DNA of 64,000 nt from a bacterium (GTDB lineage: Bacteria > Bdellovibrionota_B > Oligoflexia > Silvanigrellales > Silvanigrellaceae), in the NCBI GenBank assembly GCA_009918675.1, contig RGDM01000013.1, positions 1-64,000 of the forward strand, read 5' to 3'. The notes under the pieces are model-generated. The model had not been told where the DNA came from, searched no databases, and worked only from the letters and a program-made list of their open reading frames with translations. A program made the position numbers and the translations under genes. This document shows positions 8,591-17,200 of this stretch, one piece after another (within the stretch, counting starts at the first letter, position 1; every line of letters starts with the position of its first letter).

Positions 8591-9388
8591 ATGAATTTTC
8601 GAGTCAAACATTTTGCCTTTGCACTTGCACTCACAAGCCTTGCTGCCTGTGGCCCAACCTCAAATACAAACACATCAACAAATTCATTGTCTGCAAAAGA
8701 GGAAGCAATGCTTGACGAGGACGTCTCTGCGCCGCTTGGATTGCAAGGGCTCGGTGATCGCTTCTGCCGTCTTAATTTCTCGTTTGTCAAAAAAGATGCT
8801 GGTGGCAATTTCAGCGTCGTTGGTTCGGGCACCACAACCGATGGTGTTGCAAGAACAGGTTTCGGCGTCGGCTGCGTTCAATTTTGTGCGAAAGCTCTTA
8901 ATGAACTTATTTCGGTCAACGAAAAGAACGGCATCAGTGTGCTGATGAAAGGCTGCCAATTCGCCGAACCAGCAGCTGCGGCTGCAGCGGCTCCGGCAGC
9001 TCCGATGCCTACACCGGAAGCAGCAAAAGGGGCAGCCGCTGCTCCCGCTGCGGCACAAGCGGCTGCGCAAGCGGCTGCAAAAATGGATGCGTGTAAGATT
9101 GTTCAAGCAGACCAGGTTGTGATCTTTGCAGAGCAACGCAGCCGTGCCGAGTGTGCAAGCGAATGCTCAGCGAAAGAACAAAGCAACCCCGGCCGCCGTT
9201 GTGAGTGGGGAAGTGAAGTGCTTCGGCAACATCCAGTCAATCAGTGTATTATTCGCGGTCAGGCTGGTAAGCTCCATTATCAGCAAACAGTCACTCGTTT
9301 CCAATGCCGCATGGAATGCGCTGCACGTGAACAAACCAATCCATTCCGCAGCTGCTTGTGGGGCGGTGAAGATATCAAAGGCAAATGA
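8591..9388 (+). CDS. Cys-rich lipoprotein with poly-Ala linker and duplicated motif
   Basis: 265-residue lipoprotein with lipobox SLAAC then GPTS. After a domain of about 110 residues, a low-complexity Ala/Pro linker of about 35 residues leads to a tandem repeat. Both copies carry a Cys-x3-Cys pair followed by KEQSNPGRRCEWGSE or REQTNPFRSCLWGGE. The first domain has its own cysteines (FCRLNF, CVQFCAK). The start at 8591 has GGAGGG seven bases upstream; the ATG at 8576 lies upstream of this ribosome site. No function recognised. It probably sits on the outer membrane with disulfide-stabilised modules. It overlaps the next gene (ATGA). Confidence 0.8.
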   Translation: MNFRVKHFAFALALTSLAACGPTSNTNTSTNSLSAKEEAMLDEDVSAPLGLQGLGDRFCRLNFSFVKKDAGGNFSVVGSGTTTDGVARTGFGVGCVQFCAKALNELISVNEKNGISVLMKGCQFAEPAAAAAAAPAAPMPTPEAAKGAAAAPAAAQAAAQAAAKMDACKIVQADQVVIFAEQRSRAECASECSAKEQSNPGRRCEWGSEVLRQHPVNQCIIRGQAGKLHYQQTVTRFQCRMECAAREQTNPFRSCLWGGEDIKGK

Positions 9389-10359
9389 CGTTGTCGCAGC
9401 AAATTAAAAAGATCATTCCCTGGCTCTCATTGAGCTGGGGAATTTTTTCTGCGTTTTTAATTTCTCACAACGTTTGGGGCATACATAAAGTCGTTTTATT
9501 TGCAGGTTGTTTTGCTGCTGCAGGATTGCTCGGCGCACTCCTTCCACACAGCCGACACAAAGCTATTGCCTGGATTGAGCTCGTTTCACAACAAAGTGCA
9601 GCTCAGTATATTTTCTTTTTTGCAGCACCTCTTCTGTGGAAATCAGAAAATTGGAAATGGTTGACTTTGGTCAGTGTGATTGCTGGCTCTACACTTTGGG
9701 ACCCTCTGTTCAATAAATTTTGGGAAAGTTATTGGTATCGTCTCATCCTTGTAACAACAGCTCTTCTGCTCGTTGTGGGTTTAATCAGTGTCACATGGCA
9801 GCCAGCACTGATGACCTCCAGCACGCTTGTTTTGATTTCAACCTCTCTGCTTTCACACGTCTGCGTTTCTCTTTCGCGTCAGAGGCCAAACAATTCTTCG
9901 CCGTCGGCACAACGTGAGCAAGTCAATCCTCTGCGAATTTTACTCTCTGAAAGCTGGAAAGGAATTGCTGTAGCGGCAGTTCTTTTGATTGCTGCCAGAC
10001 CATTGCCTCCGCTGGGGGTTTGGCTTGTTGAAGGAAAAATTCTTGCAGACTCTGAAAACAAATCGATTGAATGTCTGACTCGCATCGCCGCACCCGCAGG
10101 CTTTAAAAGCGAAATCAAACACGAATGGACATTTAAAAACTCTTCGCGCGTTATCGACCAGGTCACGCTGCCCGAGATCCTTGGCAATGGCATCGACGAA
10201 AAACCATTCACAACCCGCTCGCGTAAAAAAGCCTTTCCAATTCCATTTGCCGAGGTTGTCACAAAGGAAATTGAGTGTTCCGTTGTACTTCCCGGCGGCG
10301 GACGCATTGGTCGGGTGAGCGGTCTCCCTCAATCCGAAACTGCAATAAAAATGCCTTGA
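9385..10359 (+). CDS. Membrane protein with C-terminal DUF2914-like domain
   Basis: 324 residues. About six hydrophobic segments fill residues 10-165, with one more near 195-215. The soluble C-terminus contains HEWTFKNSSRVIDQVTLPE, RSRKK and GGGRIGRVSG. These resemble the pattern of DUF2914 domains that follow DUF5924 membrane regions; the resemblance is from memory and moderate. The start overlaps the stop of the Cys-rich lipoprotein gene (ATGA), so the two are coupled. Function unknown. Confidence 0.75.
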   Translation: MTLSQQIKKIIPWLSLSWGIFSAFLISHNVWGIHKVVLFAGCFAAAGLLGALLPHSRHKAIAWIELVSQQSAAQYIFFFAAPLLWKSENWKWLTLVSVIAGSTLWDPLFNKFWESYWYRLILVTTALLLVVGLISVTWQPALMTSSTLVLISTSLLSHVCVSLSRQRPNNSSPSAQREQVNPLRILLSESWKGIAVAAVLLIAARPLPPLGVWLVEGKILADSENKSIECLTRIAAPAGFKSEIKHEWTFKNSSRVIDQVTLPEILGNGIDEKPFTTRSRKKAFPIPFAEVVTKEIECSVVLPGGGRIGRVSGLPQSETAIKMP

Positions 10360-10420
10360 AAATTGCTTAAGACTCCCGACGCAAAAGCGTCAGAACCCTG
10401 ACACCCACAGTTCGCCCAAC

Positions 10421-10456
10421 AAACCTCCGATACCAGCTTTAGGTATTGGGAGGTTT
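10421..10456 (+). promoter_or_regulatory. Long hairpin covering the ribosome site of the next gene
   Basis: The arms AAACCTCCGATACC (10421-10434) and GGTATTGGGAGGTTT (10442-10456) pair over 14 positions with one bulged G and a 7-nt loop. The 3' arm contains GGGAGG, the best ribosome site for the following TTG-start gene. There is no T-run after it, so it does not look like an intrinsic terminator. In RNA it would mask the ribosome site. Confidence 0.55.
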
Positions 10457-10460
10457 GGGG

Positions 10461-11258
10461 TTGGCTTGTCACCAGTACAAAAATGACTGCAGACACAGCG
10501 CTCCGTGGGTCGCCACGTGTTTGAGCTTGGTTTCTGCTTTCGCGCACGCGGATGAGCGCCCGGGAGCAACCGGCACATCAACATCTTTCCCGCAAACTGC
10601 AACACAACCACCTTCAGCAGCCAACTCAAATTCGCTTTGGCATTTTGAAGCCACCTATGGAATCTCTTCGGCAGATATTGAAGCTCCCTACTGGGACACA
10701 TCAGTTGACCCTGTGAAAGCCAAGCAGCGCAGCACCACAGGAGTTCTCACAGAAACCCGCTACAGTCATTCGGTTGAAAATGCGCTCAACAAAACTCAGT
10801 CGATTCGCTACGGACTTTCACTCGTCAATCAGCAAACCGCAGCTGCCACGGGTTGGATGGCGGCATTGGCAAAAAATTCCAAAGCTCCCGATTGGCGGAG
10901 TTGGGGACTAGGAACAGACATTTTTCTTGTCCGCCACCTGTCAACCAATGTCGATTTTGATGCGGGCTTTCAGGCCGATTATCTCGTCTCGGGGGTTGCA
11001 ACACTCGCGGGAAATGAAACGCAAGCGAGTGCTTCCCTCAGCGCAACCGCGCCCACTCGACTTGATCAACAACTGGGTTGGCGTGTTGCCTTCAGCGGCG
11101 GAATTGGCGGGCTCTACATGGGTCCATTGGGGCTCATTTTCCGCATGACAGGCTATGTGATGCAGTCCACATTCAAAGGCCACACCCAAGCACTGCGTGC
11201 ACAGGGTTTACAATTTCAGCTGGGTGCTGGCTTAGCTCTCGGGCGAGGTGACCCATGA
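10461..11258 (+). CDS. Predicted exported beta-barrel-like protein, TTG start
   Basis: About 265 residues with a poor signal-like segment (APWVATCLSLVSAFAHA). The rest has many short alternating strands with Gly/Ser/Thr-rich turns (SIRYGLSLVNQQ, FSGGIGGLYMGPLGLIF, LQFQLGAGLALG) that suggest a small outer-membrane barrel. No ATG or GTG start exists nearby. TTG codons occur at 10446, 10455 and 10461; the last is seven bases after GGGAGG and is chosen. The gene ends in an ATGA overlap with the next lipoprotein gene, suggesting a paired product. No family recognised. Confidence 0.65.
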   Translation: MACHQYKNDCRHSAPWVATCLSLVSAFAHADERPGATGTSTSFPQTATQPPSAANSNSLWHFEATYGISSADIEAPYWDTSVDPVKAKQRSTTGVLTETRYSHSVENALNKTQSIRYGLSLVNQQTAAATGWMAALAKNSKAPDWRSWGLGTDIFLVRHLSTNVDFDAGFQADYLVSGVATLAGNETQASASLSATAPTRLDQQLGWRVAFSGGIGGLYMGPLGLIFRMTGYVMQSTFKGHTQALRAQGLQFQLGAGLALGRGDP

Positions 11259-12667
11259 AAACCTCGTTCTGCAGGTGGCTCACTTTAGTTGCAACAAGCG
11301 GTGTTTCTGCGCTGCTGCTGACCTCTTCATGCGGACGTCAGCCGATTCAAACGATTGATGACACCAACACCGACACAGTGACTGTGACGGGTGCGTTTGC
11401 GGATTGGACTCCGGCAACGAGCTCGTTTGCTGGCGGAGTTTTTTTGTTGTTGGACAGCAGCACGAATGAAGTCTTCAAGTCTGATGAAATCAAAGTCGAC
11501 AAAACAAATTTCAAAATCGAAAATGTCCCTGTGAGCGGCAAATACTATGGCGTGTTGCTGGATGGCAGTTTTGAACCGAAAGCTTATTTACAAAAAACTG
11601 CTTCAGACGGAAAAATTCAACGTATTTTCAAACTCGGAAATAGCGGAGGCCAACTTGGAACCATTGTGGTTCGAGACGGCAAACTCGAAAGTAGTCAACA
11701 TTCAGACTTAGATTTTCAAACACTGGGGTCCTACAAAGAACTCAAAAAATTTGAATCCGAATATTCAACGAATTTTACCGCAAATCCAGATATCGACAGC
11801 GACGGTGTTCCCAATGTTCTTGATACCGATGTCGACGGTGACGGAGAAACACTCTCCAATTCTCTCGATGCCTTAACTTACAATGGCAAAGTAGACGTTT
11901 TCGATTCGACGATTCCTTGGCAATACAATTATGGCTATGGAATTCCAAAACAAGGTTATTTTAAATGCGATCATCTGCGCACACCTAAATCAAAGGACCC
12001 AGCAATATTGAGTGCAAATCTAAAGTTTCAATGCAATTTAAAACTTTCGCCAGCACCGGTTGAAAAGGTTGAACTTTCGTCAACAACGTTCTTTAAAGAC
12101 GCAGCTAAGCTTTGGGATGGCGCAACCGCCTACGACTGGCTGATGCACGACGACGCAAGCGCAGGCGATCTTTTCTCAGGCGACGGCATTTGGACCTCAC
12201 AATTCAGTCTCGATGAATCAGTTAACGCATCTAAAAATCAAATGATAATTGCCAGCGTGACACTCAAAACCGGAACCAAGAAAGCCTACATAACATCTCT
12301 TGAACCGACCCTAAAACTCAAACCTGCCTCTGACCAAAGCAGCAAACCAATTGCCAAATTCACCGACAAAACAAAACTCGATGTGAATTTTCAGTTGGAG
12401 AATCTCGCTGGACCTGTGAAAGGATTTCAGATCAGCGCAACAATCTTTGAAGACAGCAACGACAAGGAAATTAAAACTTTGAGCCAGACTCTCACGGATG
12501 GAACCACCGCTTCGTTCACGATCGACAACACACTTCTCAATTTAACTGAGAATGCAGCTGACAAATATCGAGTCAAAATCCGCATCCAGGCACCTTCCGC
12601 TCTCCCCGGTTTACTTGGAAGTGCTTTTGAACTCTACTCAGGAACTCTCACATACCCAGCACCTTAA
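11255..12667 (+). CDS. Lipoprotein with calcium-binding Asp-rich repeats
   Basis: 470 residues with a lipobox ending TSSC-G near residue 26. Residues about 40-150 look like a beta-sandwich carrying surface-exposed insert loops. Residues about 185-205 contain DIDSDGVPNVLDTDVDGDG, two thrombospondin type-3 / EF-hand-loop-like calcium motifs. The C-terminal 200 residues are strand-rich and may be an Ig-like or carboxypeptidase-regulatory fold. The start overlaps the preceding barrel-like gene. The presumed place is the outer membrane, perhaps with that barrel. Function unknown. Confidence 0.8.
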   Translation: MKTSFCRWLTLVATSGVSALLLTSSCGRQPIQTIDDTNTDTVTVTGAFADWTPATSSFAGGVFLLLDSSTNEVFKSDEIKVDKTNFKIENVPVSGKYYGVLLDGSFEPKAYLQKTASDGKIQRIFKLGNSGGQLGTIVVRDGKLESSQHSDLDFQTLGSYKELKKFESEYSTNFTANPDIDSDGVPNVLDTDVDGDGETLSNSLDALTYNGKVDVFDSTIPWQYNYGYGIPKQGYFKCDHLRTPKSKDPAILSANLKFQCNLKLSPAPVEKVELSSTTFFKDAAKLWDGATAYDWLMHDDASAGDLFSGDGIWTSQFSLDESVNASKNQMIIASVTLKTGTKKAYITSLEPTLKLKPASDQSSKPIAKFTDKTKLDVNFQLENLAGPVKGFQISATIFEDSNDKEIKTLSQTLTDGTTASFTIDNTLLNLTENAADKYRVKIRIQAPSALPGLLGSAFELYSGTLTYPAP

Positions 12668-12786
12668 TTTGTGCTGAACGAGCTTCTCCTTCAGGCATCT
12701 CATTGGCTGCCGCCTATCACCTTGCCACCCGCCCAATCCTTAGACACTCATTCTGCCTAAAAGACCAAAGATTACGTCTTGGTTGT

Positions 12787-12803
12787 TTGGCATCCGGCTT
12801 GCT
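12787..12803 (+). promoter_or_regulatory. Sigma-54 promoter candidate before the GH104 lipoprotein
   Basis: TTGGCATCCGGCTTGCT matches the RpoN pattern YTGGCACG-N4-TTGCW with GG (12789-12790) and GC (12801-12802) exactly ten bases apart. It lies 48 bases before the ATG at 12852. No enhancer-binding site was identified. Confidence 0.6.
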
Positions 12804-12851
12804 AATTGCGGCCTGGACGACGCATTTGCGTTTGTCGTGGAGGCTATCCCT

Positions 12852-13643
12852 ATGAAACGCCTGTTGCTCATTGCCAACCTTGTCGCCGTTTTTGCGTTGG
12901 CTGCTTGTGGACAAATGCCGAGCCAAGGCTCAGATGCTCTCATGGTCGAAAGCGACGGCGAGAATTTCATTGTCATTGGTGATTCGGATACCCTCTTGAA
13001 GAAGACGACGGCCGATTCTTCGTCACTGGCCCTTGGCAGCGAAAAGTGCACACTGAAAGCCAGAACGAAGATCATGCTAAGCTCGCCTCCTTCTTACGAA
13101 GGTTCTCACTATTCCATCACAACCTCTGAAATGCTTCCCGACTGTAGCTTCAAACAAGGTTATGTTTTTCGGGCTCATGTCGCAAAATCAAGTTTGAAAA
13201 GTCTGTTTTCAGCAAATGTTCGTGCATTCCTGGACACCATCGCATACGCGGAGGGAACGAATGATAGATATGATCTCATGTTTACCCGAGTTCCTTTCTA
13301 CAGCTATGATGGTCATCCACGTGCGATTCAATGCTCTTATGGACTTTGTTCAGATGCCGCGGGCCGTTATCAATTCCTCTCAACAACCTGGGATCAACTG
13401 CGCAGAGAAGCAGGCCTGACAGACTTCTCTCCCGAGAGCCAAGACCGCGCAGCTATCCAGCTTATCAAAGATGTTGGCTACTACAGCACGGTTGTGAATA
13501 TCGGCGGCTACAGCGATTTCGAGCGCGCCGCTTATGGATTGTCTCGTCAATGGGCATCTCTGCCAGGAAGCCCCTACGGCCAACCAACGCACTCTGCGAG
13601 TCAGCTGTGGTCGAAGTTTAGCCAATTCCTCGCACGGTATTAA
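12852..13643 (+). CDS. Lipoprotein with lambda R-type (GH104) lysozyme domain
   Basis: 263 residues. Lipobox ALAAC places the lipidated Cys at 19. Residues about 60-115 look like a small SH3-like module. From residue 123 on the sequence follows the phage lambda R endolysin: FLDTIAYAEGT (presumed catalytic Glu134), YSYDGHPR, AGRYQFLSTTW, DFSPESQDRAA and WASLPGSPYGQ. These enzymes cleave the glycan MurNAc-GlcNAc bond, in lambda R as a lytic transglycosylase. GGAGG precedes the ATG by eight bases. Here the domain is chromosomal, outer-membrane anchored and has no phage genes around it. It is most likely a cell-wall remodelling or predatory enzyme. Confidence 0.88.
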   Translation: MKRLLLIANLVAVFALAACGQMPSQGSDALMVESDGENFIVIGDSDTLLKKTTADSSSLALGSEKCTLKARTKIMLSSPPSYEGSHYSITTSEMLPDCSFKQGYVFRAHVAKSSLKSLFSANVRAFLDTIAYAEGTNDRYDLMFTRVPFYSYDGHPRAIQCSYGLCSDAAGRYQFLSTTWDQLRREAGLTDFSPESQDRAAIQLIKDVGYYSTVVNIGGYSDFERAAYGLSRQWASLPGSPYGQPTHSASQLWSKFSQFLARY

Positions 13644-13644
13644 A

Positions 13645-13672
13645 AAAATCCGAGAGACTCCTCTCGGATTTT
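13645..13672. terminator. Bidirectional intrinsic terminator
   Basis: A perfect 12-bp stem, AAAATCCGAGAG and CTCTCGGATTTT, with loop ACTC. It is T-rich on the plus side and ends in seven T on the minus side. It lies two bases beyond the lysozyme stop and between convergent genes, so it can serve both. Confidence 0.85.
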
Positions 13673-13701
13673 CTGCGTTACACGATTTTCTGCCTATCCC
13701 T

Positions 13702-13734
13702 AAACGGCGCTCTTAATTGCGAAGAGCGCCGTTT
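13702..13734. terminator. Second hairpin overlapping the stop of the cytochrome gene
   Basis: A 13-bp stem, AAACGGCGCTCTT and AAGAGCGCCGTTT, with loop AATTGCG, followed by a short T-run on the plus strand. It includes the last codons and TAA stop of the minus-strand cytochrome gene. On the minus strand only three T follow, so it may act as an mRNA 3' end stabiliser there, with the hairpin at 13645 doing the termination. Confidence 0.65.
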
Positions 13735-14228
13735 TTGATCCAGTTACTAATCGCAGTTTTCTGTTCTGCACTTGGCTCATTCGCCACACCCCCATCCTTT
13801 TTGGTGTGATAAAGTGGCTTGCAGGAAGAATTTCCACCTGTTGCAAACGAATCAGCAGTTTCGGAGTCAAGCACAGCAAAAAGATAAGAACTGCTCACCC
13901 GTCCAGGTTCAACATACTTTGCAGCAGGACATCCTGCGCCGGTTTTTTTTCGAATTTCCACGGACTTTAGTAATGACGTGTAGGCGGCATCTTCTGTCGA
14001 CAAATCAAGGTTTGGCACGTTGTCTTTGTATGCGTCGATATTATTTGGCTCATGACATTCGCCGCAACTTTTCAAATAGCTGCTGTAGATGCCGCTAAAC
14101 TTTGTCAAATCAGGCGCAGTTTCTTGTTTATTGTCACTACAAGAAACAACAAACGCAAACGAAGCGATACACGCTGCTGCGCGGAGAGAATTAACCTGAG
14201 CCATGAAATTTTCACTGCGAGGCTTCAT
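13713..14228 (-). CDS. Monohaem cytochrome c-like lipoprotein
   Basis: 171 residues with a probable lipobox ending VVSC (Cys30) and one haem motif CGECH (Cys55, Cys58, His59). The C-terminal AISNWIKNGAL is the usual last helix of small cytochrome c domains of the PSCyt type. A distal Met ligand is not obvious. GGAG precedes the ATG by about seven bases, and the gene starts one base after the stop of the large TolB/TPR gene, so it is the last gene of that operon. Electron-transfer role is inferred from the haem motif only. Confidence 0.75.
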   Translation of the reverse strand: MKPRSENFMAQVNSLRAAACIASFAFVVSCSDNKQETAPDLTKFSGIYSSYLKSCGECHEPNNIDAYKDNVPNLDLSTEDAAYTSLLKSVEIRKKTGAGCPAAKYVEPGRVSSSYLFAVLDSETADSFATGGNSSCKPLYHTKKDGGVANEPSAEQKTAISNWIKNGALRN

Positions 14229-14229
14229 T

Positions 14230-17200
14230 TCATTTCTCCTTCTTCAGTTGAGCGAGACGCAGCTTTACCGCCGCAATGTGCTGAGCTAGTGCACTTCGTT
14301 CTCCAGCGCTCAAAAGCTCAATTCGCTCCGAGTTTGCTAATCTCTGCAATTCACTCTCAGCATCTGCCTGAGACAGAAAATCACGCTGGCCGACAGGAAT
14401 CAACACACGCCGGGCCGCGGTGTTTTCGGCACGCAGCCTGAGCCAATGGTTTGCCATTGGGCGACTCGCTCCGGCAAGAGCGTCCAACTTCGAAAGAGCA
14501 CGGCGCGAAAGATTAAAATAATCGTCAAGAGCATTTTTCGACAAACTGACCTGCTTTTCCGCCATCCGTTGTGCCAGCATCCAGCTCACCCTCAGAGTCT
14601 CGAGAATCGACTCATCGGCTGCTTCGCCCGAATCATCGGCCGTGCTTGATGCCTTGCGTAGACACGATTCCAACTGCTCACGTGCTTCATTTGCACGGTT
14701 CCCCAACCACAGATCTGTTGCCTGCAAAGAGCAATCTTTCAATACAAAACGAGCCCAATTGTCTTTTCCAAGTGCATAAGACTTCAAATCGCTTTCCCAG
14801 CTCTGAAGAATCTTAAAGCGTTGCTCACGGAACGGAAGGCGGGCAGCAGGCGAAGAGCTCAGCTGGGCGAGAAACCCAAGAGCCAAGGCTTTGTAGCGAT
14901 CGGGATGAAAATCAATCACGTCGCCGGGAATTCCTTCACCTTTGCGTCGTGACAATTTATCCGAAAGCATCAGCACCTGATCAAATTGTTGTGTCGCTTT
15001 CTTTGATTGACCTACATGCCAAAGCACCCAGCCAAGCATCAACCGAGCCTTGAGAACATTCTCGTCGTTTCGACTGCCGATTGCAGCAAGAAGTTTTTGG
15101 TAGTGATCAGCAGATTCAAGAAAGCGTCCTGCTTGCGAAAGATAAAAGGCAGTTCGTTCGGTCCAGGCATGAATCAATTCGCTGTTACTTTTCAATTTCG
15201 TTGCAAGCGCCAGACCATGCGCTGAAACGTCGCAGGCACGGGCAAATTCGCCGTTGCGATACAGTGTTTGCGCAAATTGCGCATCAAAGGCCATGCGCGA
15301 CAAGTCATCTTCGAAGCCAAGCTTTTCTCGCGCGGTAAAGTATCCCGAGGCAAGGCCAAAGTGCCCAGTCGAGAAATGCAGCATGGCAAGATTCTGCAAA
15401 ATGCGTCCCGACATGCGGCTACTTTGCCGAGCGAGGTCAAGCGCAATCATGTATTGGTGATGTGCAGCTTGACTAAGGTCTTGATCAAAGGTGAAGCCTT
15501 TCATCTTTCGCAACATTTTTTGATGAGAGATATATCCAAGCAAAAAATGTTTACCCGCAGGCCGAGAACCATCCTCTTTCAAATTGAGCAAAAGCTTTTC
15601 CGCTTCTTCCAACAAGTTCGTCGCATTCGCTTCCTTGCGCGAAAGGTCATCGAAAAGCAGCAGAGCTGATTTGGCAAAATCAAGATTTGCCGCTGTGAAA
15701 GACGCACTCTTTAAACTCGCATAGCGTTCATCAAGAAGTTTTCGATTGCCGCCCTGCAAGAGAGTTGAGACAAAAGCCAGATGAGCTTCTTGGTCGTCTG
15801 TGAGACGAACCGACGAGTAAAAGACCTGCGAAGCAGACGTGGCATCACCTTGCGCCCAAAGACCATAGCCCTTGTCGAGCACCACACCAACATATTGCTC
15901 GCGTGCATGCATGTACTCGGTGTCGCTGATCTTTGCTGTGCTTAACCAATTCGACGCAACATAGCTCATTACCCGATTCTTATTGAATTCAGCCAAAGTG
16001 AGAATCGCCTGAACAGAGACCGCCCGATTCACCACATACTGACTATTCACTTGACTTGCGATCTTGTTGAACTCAGCAAACCATTTGTCTTCATCAGCTT
16101 CATTCTTTGCAAGCGCAATCTTGAGAAGAATTTCCTGCGAGCGAAGAACAACAGCAAGGATTCCGTCTGGAGTTGCTTTCTTGCGAAGAACTTCGATTTT
16201 TGCCAAACGCGCTTCTGCCGACCTTGAATCGTCTGCTATCTTTTGCAGAATTTGCGAGGAAATGTAGGCTCGCGCTTCCTCAGAAAGAACGCGACTTTCC
16301 GCTCCGCGCACTGAGGCATCAAACCAGGCGTCCACAGAAATCGCCTTCTGCTCGAGAAGGTTTCGGGTTAGGTTCAAGTAAAGATACTGCTCCAGCGACG
16401 AACGCAGGTTTTGAAATGCCACCGAAGCCCATTGCACACGTGCCTCGTTGTTTTTTCTCATCGAAAGGTTAACAAAGCTCAGCCCCACTTGAGCGAAACC
16501 TTTAAAAGCTCCGCGTTCCTTCTCAAGAATTTTCCTTTTTTCATCAAGAAGCGCAAAGAAATCAGGAGAAATTTGATCGAGTTTTTCCCGCGCTCTGTAA
16601 TGCAAAACTTCAAGCAGATGACGCAAAATAGAATAGCCCGGCCTATCTGCTGCCGGGGCACCTGCTTCGACAAAATCCAAATAATAGAGAGCTGCCTGAT
16701 ATTCGCCTGTCAGAATATGATGGCTTAAAACCTTCTCCAATGACTCGGTATTCCGATACGCCTCAAAGCGATGTCGCAGGGTGTTGATGAGCAATGTACG
16801 CTCGGCAAGACTTCGGCTGGTGCGATAAGCATCAACGATATTCTTTTCACCCCATGACGTTGGCACGAGCCCGGTTTTGGCAACCCGATAGACATCTAGC
16901 GCGCCTTCGAATGCGCATGTCATGTATAAATAATCGCGTCCGGGAGCAGGGTAATTGCAGTTTTGTTCTGCGGTTGTGAGCTGCTCGGGTAAAAGCACTG
17001 CATTGTTTTCTTCGAGCTGGCTCACCTTAAAGCGAAATAACACCCCATTGTCGTTACCATCAATCCGCGAGTCGCCATTGGTGTCGTTGGAAAATTGCGC
17101 GAAGTAAACAAATTCACTGCGTTCATCAAAATGCGGAAATCCACTCAAGCCAGGCAGTGCAATGCGCAGTGGCCATTTTTTCTGATCATTAAGACGATAA

